The position numbers and the translations under genes are program-made. The notes under the pieces were generated by a model that had not been told where the DNA came from, made no database searches, and saw only the letters and a list, made by a program, of their open reading frames with translations. Source: an uncultured Eubacteriales bacterium (lineage in GTDB: Bacteria; Bacillota; Clostridia; Christensenellales; CAG-138). Taken from it: a stretch of DNA of 64,000 bases. Shown piece after piece: positions 58,445-64,000 of the stretch. Every line of letters starts with the position of its first letter. Positions within the stretch are counted from its first letter, which is position 1. Location: assembly GCA_900546845.1 (NCBI GenBank), contig UREK01000006.1, positions 16,197 to 80,196 on the forward strand, in the 5' to 3' direction.

Positions 58445-60028
58445 ATGAGAACTGCAAAACGATGCGCGCGCCTGCTGGCGCTGATCCTGCTGGCGGCGGC
58501 GCTGTGCGGCTGCACGGCGGAAAACGATTACCCACCGGCGCTTGTGCTGAGCGACCAAACGCCGCCCGAACGGGGGGAGGGCGCGAATGCTGCCGTGTTT
58601 GAAACGGATCTTTACTTCCTTTCCCAGGATGAAAAGAGCCTCAAACGGCAGAGCAGGGCTGTGGAATATACTACGCAAAAAAGCCGCGCCGAGGCCGCAA
58701 TCGAGGCGCTGATCTCCGGGCCGGAGGCAGACCCGACCGGGATCCGGTACAGCGTCCCTTCGCTGTTCCAGCTTAACCGCGTGGAACTTTGTGGGGATGT
58801 CTGCAACGTATACTTTGAGGGGGACGTGTTCATCCCGCTTCCGTCGGAATGGCTCAGGATCCGCGCGGCGGTAGCGGCGACGGTAGCGGCGGCGGAAGAG
58901 ATCGATTCGGTCAACGTGTTCCTGCTCGAAAGCCAGATGGGATATTATGGCTATTCGCTCGGCTGCATGAGCCCGCTGGAGGAGGGGCTTTCCGCATATT
59001 TGCGGAAGATGGAACGAACCTATCCCTACCTAAACGCAGCAGAAAGCGGCATAAATATTGTTGAAGATACGCAATATGTTGCGCAGACGGCCGCGCTGTA
59101 TTTTGCCAACGCGGAGGGCACGCTGCTCAGCGCGCGCAATGCGGAGATCACCTACCCGGAAGGAAGCAAAAAGGAGGAGATCGCGCAGCAGCTTGTGGAA
59201 ATGCTCCGCAGCGGGGATGCGGAAGGGACGCTGGAACCGTCCTTGCCAACGGATTTCCGGCTGCTGAAAGAGCCGAACGTGATTTACAGCGGGAAAACCG
59301 AAGATGGCAGGGACGATACGGACAGTAATTGCGTCATCGAGCTTGTGATCGCGCAGCCGGAGGCGGCAAACTATAACGAAGAACTGATGTGCGGCGCGCT
59401 TACAATGACCATTTCGGGCTTTATCCCGAATGTGAGCGACGTGCGCATCTGCATCGGCGAGGAGAAGCAGATACCGGCCGCGTCGCCCAATCCGGACGGA
59501 GCGGAGGCGGCGGAGGAAGATCCGATCACCATCGTGCGCACGCTGGGCGGGCGGGCTTTCCGGCGCGCCGACTTTACGGACATGCTGGGCCATACGGTCG
59601 ACCTGTATTACCCGGATACGGACGGCCTTGTGCTGCACCGGATTTCGCGCATCATTGCGCAGGACACGGCGTATGATCCGCTGGCGCGCCTGCGGGAGCT
59701 GCTGAACGGGTTTTCAGACCAGGGCGTTTCGTACGCCCCGTTTACACCGGAGGATGTTAAGGACGTTTACGTTGCCGGCGATGTTGCCGTGATCGATTGG
59801 GAAGCGGGCTTCGCCGAAAAGCTGCGCGCGTTCCTGGACGCGGATTCCACGATGGAGGCGTCCAGACGCGAAAGCATGTTTTTCTACGGCGTAGTGAATA
59901 CGCTGACGGACATGCCGATGATCGCGAGCGTATGGATGCTCGAAGATGGAGAAAAAATTGATTCGGTTGGGAATATTTATCTCGGCAGTGCGCTTGTGCG
60001 CAACCCGGGATTGATTGTGGAGGAATGA
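58445..60028 (+). CDS. GerMN-domain lipoprotein (second, duplicated domain)
   Basis: The 527-residue protein has a lipoprotein signal MRTAKRCARLLALILLAAALCGC (Cys 23) and two GerMN-like regions: about 50-165 (TDLYFLSQDEKSLKRQSRAV; LISGPEADPTGIRYSVPS; VCNVYFEGDVF) and about 390-515 (DLYYPDTDGLVLHRISRIIA; LLNGFSDQGVSYAPFTPEDV; DVAVIDWEAGF). The middle (about 185-340) is a related beta-rich segment. AGGAGG is 6 nt upstream of ATG 58445. It is a paralogue-like neighbour of the first GerMN gene; together with the two-component pair they form one operon that runs on to mnmA. Confidence 0.85.
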   Translation: MRTAKRCARLLALILLAAALCGCTAENDYPPALVLSDQTPPERGEGANAAVFETDLYFLSQDEKSLKRQSRAVEYTTQKSRAEAAIEALISGPEADPTGIRYSVPSLFQLNRVELCGDVCNVYFEGDVFIPLPSEWLRIRAAVAATVAAAEEIDSVNVFLLESQMGYYGYSLGCMSPLEEGLSAYLRKMERTYPYLNAAESGINIVEDTQYVAQTAALYFANAEGTLLSARNAEITYPEGSKKEEIAQQLVEMLRSGDAEGTLEPSLPTDFRLLKEPNVIYSGKTEDGRDDTDSNCVIELVIAQPEAANYNEELMCGALTMTISGFIPNVSDVRICIGEEKQIPAASPNPDGAEAAEEDPITIVRTLGGRAFRRADFTDMLGHTVDLYYPDTDGLVLHRISRIIAQDTAYDPLARLRELLNGFSDQGVSYAPFTPEDVKDVYVAGDVAVIDWEAGFAEKLRAFLDADSTMEASRRESMFFYGVVNTLTDMPMIASVWMLEDGEKIDSVGNIYLGSALVRNPGLIVEE

Positions 60029-60035
60029 CGAGGGC

Positions 60036-61154
60036 ATGGAGCAGTTGTTTGAACCCGGGAAGCGGGTCGTTGTGGGAATGTCCGGCGGCGTGGATTCCTC
60101 CGTCGCCGCGCTGCTGCTCAAACAGCAGGGGTACGACGTAGTCGGCGTGTTCATGAAGAACTGGGAGGAGACGGATGAAGACGGCGTCTGCACGGCCACG
60201 GCGGATTATGAGGATGTGCGCCGCGTCAGCGACCGGATCGGAATCCCATATTATACGGTCAATTTTGCAAAAGAATATCAGGAACGGGTGTTTTCTTATT
60301 TTTTGGAGGAATACCGCGCCGGGCGCACGCCCAACCCGGATGTGCTCTGTAATTGCGAAATCAAGTTCAAAGCGTTTTTGGAGTTTGCGCTGCGCACGGG
60401 CGCTTCCGCCCTTGCGACGGGGCACTATGCCCGCCTGCGGCGTGAGGGGGAAACGGTCCGGCTCCTGCGGGCGGCGGACGCGGGCAAGGATCAGACCTAT
60501 TTCCTCGCAGGGCTGACGCAGGCGCAGCTTTCCCGGGCGATGTTCCCGGTTGGAGGCATGCAAAAGAAGGAGCTTCGGGAGACTGCGATGGAAGCCGGGC
60601 TTGCGACGGCGCTCAAAAAGGACTCCACGGGGATATGCTTCATCGGCGAGCGCAACTTCAAGCGCTTCCTGATGCAGTATCTGCCTGCGCAGCCGGGCGA
60701 TATCGTGACGCTTTCCGGCAAGGTGATCGGCCGGCATGACGGGCTGATGTACTATACGCTTGGCCAGCGGCGGGGCCTTGGCATCGGCGGGCAGCGCGAG
60801 GGCAGTGGCGAGAGCTGGTTTGTGATCGGCAAAGACCTTGCGCGCAACCTGCTCATCGTGCAGCAGGGCGAGCATGAGGAGCTGTTTTCCCTAGGGCTCC
60901 ATGCGCCGAAGGTGCATTTCATCGCGGGGGAAGCGCCCGCACGGTCGTTTTCCTGCACTGCGAAGTTCCGCTACCGCCAGCCGGACCAGGCCGTGCGGGT
61001 CACGATGGACAGGGAAGGCTGCACGATCGATTTCGAACAGCCGCAGCGCGCCGTGACGCCCGGCCAATGGGCCGTGCTTTACGACGGCGCGGTTTGCCTG
61101 GGCGGCGGGCCGATCGCGGAAACGCGGCCGCTCAAAGAGATCCACCTGGCTTGA
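60036..61154 (+). CDS. mnmA: tRNA-specific 2-thiouridylase MnmA
   Basis: The 372-residue enzyme thiolates uridine 34 of Lys, Glu and Gln tRNAs using ATP and a persulfide. The PP-loop GMSGGVDSSVAALLL is at about residues 14-28, the first catalytic Cys is in NPDVLCNCEIKF (about 102) and the second in STGICFIGERNF (about 200). The C-terminal beta-barrel ends in CLGGGPIAET. ATG 60036 fits the family start; GGAGG is about 12 nt upstream and GAGGG much closer. It follows the second GerMN gene by 7 nt. Confidence 0.96.
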   Translation: MEQLFEPGKRVVVGMSGGVDSSVAALLLKQQGYDVVGVFMKNWEETDEDGVCTATADYEDVRRVSDRIGIPYYTVNFAKEYQERVFSYFLEEYRAGRTPNPDVLCNCEIKFKAFLEFALRTGASALATGHYARLRREGETVRLLRAADAGKDQTYFLAGLTQAQLSRAMFPVGGMQKKELRETAMEAGLATALKKDSTGICFIGERNFKRFLMQYLPAQPGDIVTLSGKVIGRHDGLMYYTLGQRRGLGIGGQREGSGESWFVIGKDLARNLLIVQQGEHEELFSLGLHAPKVHFIAGEAPARSFSCTAKFRYRQPDQAVRVTMDREGCTIDFEQPQRAVTPGQWAVLYDGAVCLGGGPIAETRPLKEIHLA

Positions 61155-61173
61155 GAAGCCGGAAAGGGAACGG

Positions 61174-62763
61174 ATGAAAAAGCTATACTATAATGGAACT
61201 GTGCTGACGATGGACGCGCCGCTTTACGCGGAGGCGGTCTGCACGGAAAACGGGAAGATCTGCGGCGTGGGGAAGGCGGAGGATCTGCTTCAAGCTTATG
61301 GAACGGAACGTGTCGAGCGGATCGACCTCCAAGGGCGCACGCTCATGCCGGGCTTTATCGACGCGCACAGCCACTTTTCCGCAGCGGCGAACGCGCAGCT
61401 GCAAGTCCCGTTGGAGGAAGCATACAGCTTTGCGGAGATCTGCGCAAAGCTGCGCGCTTTTTTGGCAGAGAGCGGCTTGAAACCCGGAGAATGGGTGATT
61501 GCGAAAGGGTATGACCATAACCAGCTTGCGGAAAAGGGGCACCCGACGGCGGCAATCTTGGATGCGGTGTCCCCGGCAAACCCGGTAGTTTTGCAGCACA
61601 AATCCGGGCATATGGGCGTGTTCAACACGCGCGCGCTGGAAATGCTTGGCGTTACGGCGGAAACGGAGGCCCCTGCGGGCGGGATGATCGAAAAGGCAGT
61701 GGACGGAAGCCCCACCGGCTATATGGAGGAAAATGCGTTCGTCTCCTACCTGCAAAAAACGCCGATGCCGGACTTGAACGCCCTGCTTGCGGCGTATGAA
61801 ACCGCGCAGCGGCAATATGCCTCCTATGGGATCACCACGATCCAGGAGGGATTTTTTGCGCCGCAGCTTACTCCGTTTTACCGCATGCTGTTGGAAGGGA
61901 ACCGGCTTTGGCTTGACGTGGTCGGCTATGCGGACGCAGCGAGCGGCGATGCGCTCCTGCGCGAATTCCCGGGGGCCGTAAAGCGGTATGACAGGCATTT
62001 TAAACTTGGCGGCTACAAGATGTTCCTGGACGGCTCGCCACAGGGGCGCACGGCATGGATGCGTGCGCCGTACCGGGATGCACCGGATTATTGCGGCTAT
62101 GGCACACTTTCAGACGAGGCGGTGCGCGCAAACATCCTGCTGGCGCTTTCGCATAAAATGCAGATCCTTGCGCATTGCAACGGGGACGCGGCGGCGGAAC
62201 AATACATCGACGCTGTGGCGGCGCTCGAGGGAGAGGGCAAGGATGTCGCGGCGCTGCGGCCGGTCATCATCCATGCGCAGCTGCTGGGATGTGATCAGCT
62301 TGCCCGCGTGCGTGCATGCGGGCTGCTCCCATCGTTTTTCGTCGCGCATGTTTATCACTGGGGCGATGTGCATATTGCGAATTTCGGGCGGGAACGGGCG
62401 GAGAAGATCAGCCCGGCGGCTTCCGCGCTGAAAGCGGGGATACACTTCACCTTCCACCAGGATGCCCCGGTGATCGAGCCCAACATGCTCGAAACTATTT
62501 GGTGCGCGGTGACCCGGAAAACCAGGGCGGGCGTTTCGCTCGGCACGGATGAGGCGGTCAGCACGCTCGAGGCGCTCAAGGCGGTCACATGCAATGCCGC
62601 ATATCAATATTTTGAAGAAGGGGAAAAGGGGAGCATCCGGGCTGGAAAGCAGGCGGATCTTGTGATCCTGGACCGCGATCCGCTCAAGACGGAGCCGGAG
62701 CAGCTCCGGGAGATCCACGTGTTGGAGACGGTAAAGGGCGGCGAGACGGTTTACCGCGCTTAA
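61174..62763 (+). CDS. Amidohydrolase family protein (YtcJ/Amidohydro_3-like)
   Basis: The 529-residue protein belongs to the metal-dependent amidohydrolase superfamily, YtcJ branch: N-terminal beta domain (KLYYNGTVLTMD), metal motif GFIDAHSHFS (about 62-71), VLQHKSGHMGVFNT, FHQDAPVIEPN with the late metal Asp, and the C-terminal GSIRAGKQADLVILDRDP. The catalysed reaction is unknown; relatives hydrolyse N-acyl or amide bonds. GGAAAGGGAAC precedes the ATG by 4-8 nt. It lies 19 nt after mnmA and is convergent with murI. Confidence 0.88.
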   Translation: MKKLYYNGTVLTMDAPLYAEAVCTENGKICGVGKAEDLLQAYGTERVERIDLQGRTLMPGFIDAHSHFSAAANAQLQVPLEEAYSFAEICAKLRAFLAESGLKPGEWVIAKGYDHNQLAEKGHPTAAILDAVSPANPVVLQHKSGHMGVFNTRALEMLGVTAETEAPAGGMIEKAVDGSPTGYMEENAFVSYLQKTPMPDLNALLAAYETAQRQYASYGITTIQEGFFAPQLTPFYRMLLEGNRLWLDVVGYADAASGDALLREFPGAVKRYDRHFKLGGYKMFLDGSPQGRTAWMRAPYRDAPDYCGYGTLSDEAVRANILLALSHKMQILAHCNGDAAAEQYIDAVAALEGEGKDVAALRPVIIHAQLLGCDQLARVRACGLLPSFFVAHVYHWGDVHIANFGRERAEKISPAASALKAGIHFTFHQDAPVIEPNMLETIWCAVTRKTRAGVSLGTDEAVSTLEALKAVTCNAAYQYFEEGEKGSIRAGKQADLVILDRDPLKTEPEQLREIHVLETVKGGETVYRA

Positions 62764-62777
62764 ATCATCCGAAAAAT

Positions 62778-62815
62778 AAAAAACGGCAGCCATGCCGTCA
62801 AATGCAAGGCTGCCG
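62778..62815 (-). terminator. murI terminator
   Basis: CGGCAGCC (62784-62791) pairs with GGCTGCCG (62808-62815). On the minus strand a TTTTTT run follows. The stem overlaps the last codons of murI. Confidence 0.75.
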
Positions 62816-63580
62816 GAGAAGCAGGTCGAAAATCGGCCGGTACCGCGCGGGATCGCCGCTGGTGTGGAACTCCACTCCGCCAGCCGATTCCGTGCCGTTT
62901 AATATCCCATGTTCGGACAGCACGCGCGCCAACTGATGCGCGGTCGCCTCGTTACCGTCAAACAGCGTGCAGGCGCCTTTGAGATGCATCGCCGCATAGC
63001 GCCGGATCGCGCTTCGGATAAAAATATAGTGCGTGCAGCCGAGCACAATCCCATCGATCTGCATAGTATGATATGCAGAAAGGTAACCATCCAGCAGATC
63101 GTCGAAGGCGTCCGCTGCAAAAATGCCCTGTTCGATGCGCTCGACCAGGCCGGAACACGGAACATTGACGATGCGGGAGGGATCGGGCATACGCGCTTGC
63201 AGGGCAAGATACCGTTGGAGGCGGGTCGTCGCCCGCGTGGCCATCATAAGGATTTTTCCGTCCCCGGGCTGCATGCATGCGGGCTTGATGGCTGGCTCTA
63301 CGCTCACGACAGGAACCTCCAGCTCGCTGCGGATGCGTTCGATGCAGGTGGCTGTCGCTGTGTTACATGCAATAAGGATGGCTTTTGCGCCACGATCCGC
63401 AAGTGTATGGGCACAGCGCATCGTAAGCTCCGTAATTTCGGCCTCCGTGCGATCGCCATAAGGCGCGTTGCGGTTGTCGCCATAGTAGATGAACCTTTCA
63501 TGCGGGAGGACGTGAAGCGCCTCGCGCAACACGCTTACCCCGCCAAGGCCGGAATCAAATACGCCGATCGGGCTATCCAT
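62798..63580 (-). CDS. murI: Glutamate racemase
   Basis: The 260-residue cofactor-independent racemase makes D-glutamate for peptidoglycan. FDSGLGGVSVLREA (about 7-20), IACNTATATC with the first catalytic Cys (about 71), VPVVSVEPAIKPA and VLGCTHYIFI with the second Cys (about 182) are all present. ATG 63580 is preferred: GGAG lies 8 nt upstream and the family starts DSPIGVFDSG. The frame is open further upstream, but that part overlaps the promoter. Confidence 0.95.
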   Translation of the reverse strand: MDSPIGVFDSGLGGVSVLREALHVLPHERFIYYGDNRNAPYGDRTEAEITELTMRCAHTLADRGAKAILIACNTATATCIERIRSELEVPVVSVEPAIKPACMQPGDGKILMMATRATTRLQRYLALQARMPDPSRIVNVPCSGLVERIEQGIFAADAFDDLLDGYLSAYHTMQIDGIVLGCTHYIFIRSAIRRYAAMHLKGACTLFDGNEATAHQLARVLSEHGILNGTESAGGVEFHTSGDPARYRPIFDLLLRQPCI

Positions 63581-63638
63581 AACATCGTCTCCATCCGCTG
63601 CGCAAACGCGCAGAATTTGCTTGTGTTTTACGTTGTAG

Positions 63639-63667
63639 ATTATACGCGCAGAGGAGTATAGATGCAA
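63639..63667 (-). promoter_or_regulatory. murI promoter
   Basis: On the minus strand TTGCAT (63667-63662) and TATAAT (63644-63639) are 17 bp apart, about 60 nt before the start. Confidence 0.65.
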
Positions 63668-63704
63668 ATGCGAGATTTTTCGTCAAAAAAATCAGGAAAA
63701 GGTA

Positions 63705-63733
63705 TTGACATAAGCGACGTAGTCTGATAATAT
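63705..63733 (+). promoter_or_regulatory. rRNA operon promoter
   Basis: A consensus TTGACA (63705-63710) is followed after 17 bp by TAATAT (63728-63733). AT-rich sequence upstream (63672-63695) could be an UP element. Confidence 0.75.
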
Positions 63734-63739
63734 AAACGA

Positions 63740-63939
63740 GCTGTCGCGCGAGGGACCGCGGAAGCGGGGGCGCGAAGCGAGGATGCACCTTGAAAACTAT
63801 ATAGTGCAGAAGAGAGAAGAAGAGACGCAATGTAATTTGAGGGAGCCTTGGCACGGGGAAGAGCCGTGCGAAGGGTCTGAGGATAACTTAGAGCCAAGCG
63901 AAAGAAGAGCGAGCGCAGAGATGCGTTTTAGCAGGAATT
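63740..63939 (+). other. rRNA leader
   Basis: This is the transcribed spacer before 16S rRNA. It holds GCACCTTGAAAACTATATAG (63784-63803), a sequence type common in Firmicute rRNA spacers, and a small hairpin GCACGG/CCGTGC (63853-63870). It probably contributes to antitermination and RNase III processing. Confidence 0.55.

Positions 63940-64000
<61 letters not shown>

Overview
The window reads as the chromosome of a GC-rich, anaerobic-type Firmicute (Clostridia, perhaps Christensenellales-like). The case for this rests on several things: the gene order pgk-tpiA-gpmI-secG-rnr-smpB-ssrA, RNase J, a YlbF-family protein, VanW and GerMN-domain proteins, a WalRK-like two-component pair, an LCP protein, good Shine-Dalgarno sites and frequent TTG starts. 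The taxon is an inference; the only rRNA here is the first ~60 nt of a 16S gene at the right edge.

Layout. 0-9.4 kb: the end of a P1/DmpA-type peptidase, a small HTH/zinc-ribbon protein, an aminotransferase and VanW protein on the minus strand, then RNase J, a YlbF-family protein, MltG and a U32 (TrhP-like) protein. 9.4-14.3 kb: a P-loop kinase, a LysR regulator divergent from a CPA2 antiporter, a DIP1984-family protein followed by a compact tRNA-like RNA element, a DUF5655-like protein and a lipoprotein. 14.3-21.7 kb: lower glycolysis (pgk, tpiA, gpmI), secG, then RNase R, SmpB and tmRNA, which together form a ribosome-rescue and RNA-decay block.

21.7-34 kb is visibly more AT-rich and begins exactly at the tmRNA 3' end, a common integration site. 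It carries a PNPOx-like flavoprotein, a GNAT gene with an apparent ATT start, tRNA-like debris, and a LysR-controlled operon: TPR protein, Dpp/Opp-type ABC importer (one binding protein, two permeases, two ATPases), an M19 dipeptidase homologue with altered metal ligands, and a D-aminoacylase-family amidohydrolase. Together these suggest uptake and breakdown of peptides or N-acyl amino acids containing D-residues.

34-52 kb returns to GC-rich core genes: galE, an orphan UgpC/MsmK-type ATPase, ftsH, an LCP protein, a GntR regulator, asnA, a small module with two HTH genes and tandem operator-like repeats, a pair of low-complexity proteins, a three-gene ABC-2 exporter, nth, obgE, yhbY, a membrane protein, a fused nadD-yqeK gene and rsfS. 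52-53.3 kb holds an AT-rich AraC/GyrI-type regulator broken by one in-frame TGA. 53.5-63.7 kb: a D,D-carboxypeptidase, a response regulator and histidine kinase, two GerMN lipoproteins, mnmA, an amidohydrolase and murI. The window ends in an rRNA promoter, leader and 16S start.

The most unusual signals are the tRNA-like element after the DIP1984 gene, two promoters built into long inverted repeats (secG and the UgpC-type ATPase), the D-residue scavenging operon with its divergent dipeptidase, the ATT-start acetyltransferase, and the nonsense-interrupted AraC regulator. No CRISPR array, transposase, integrase or intact phage was seen.
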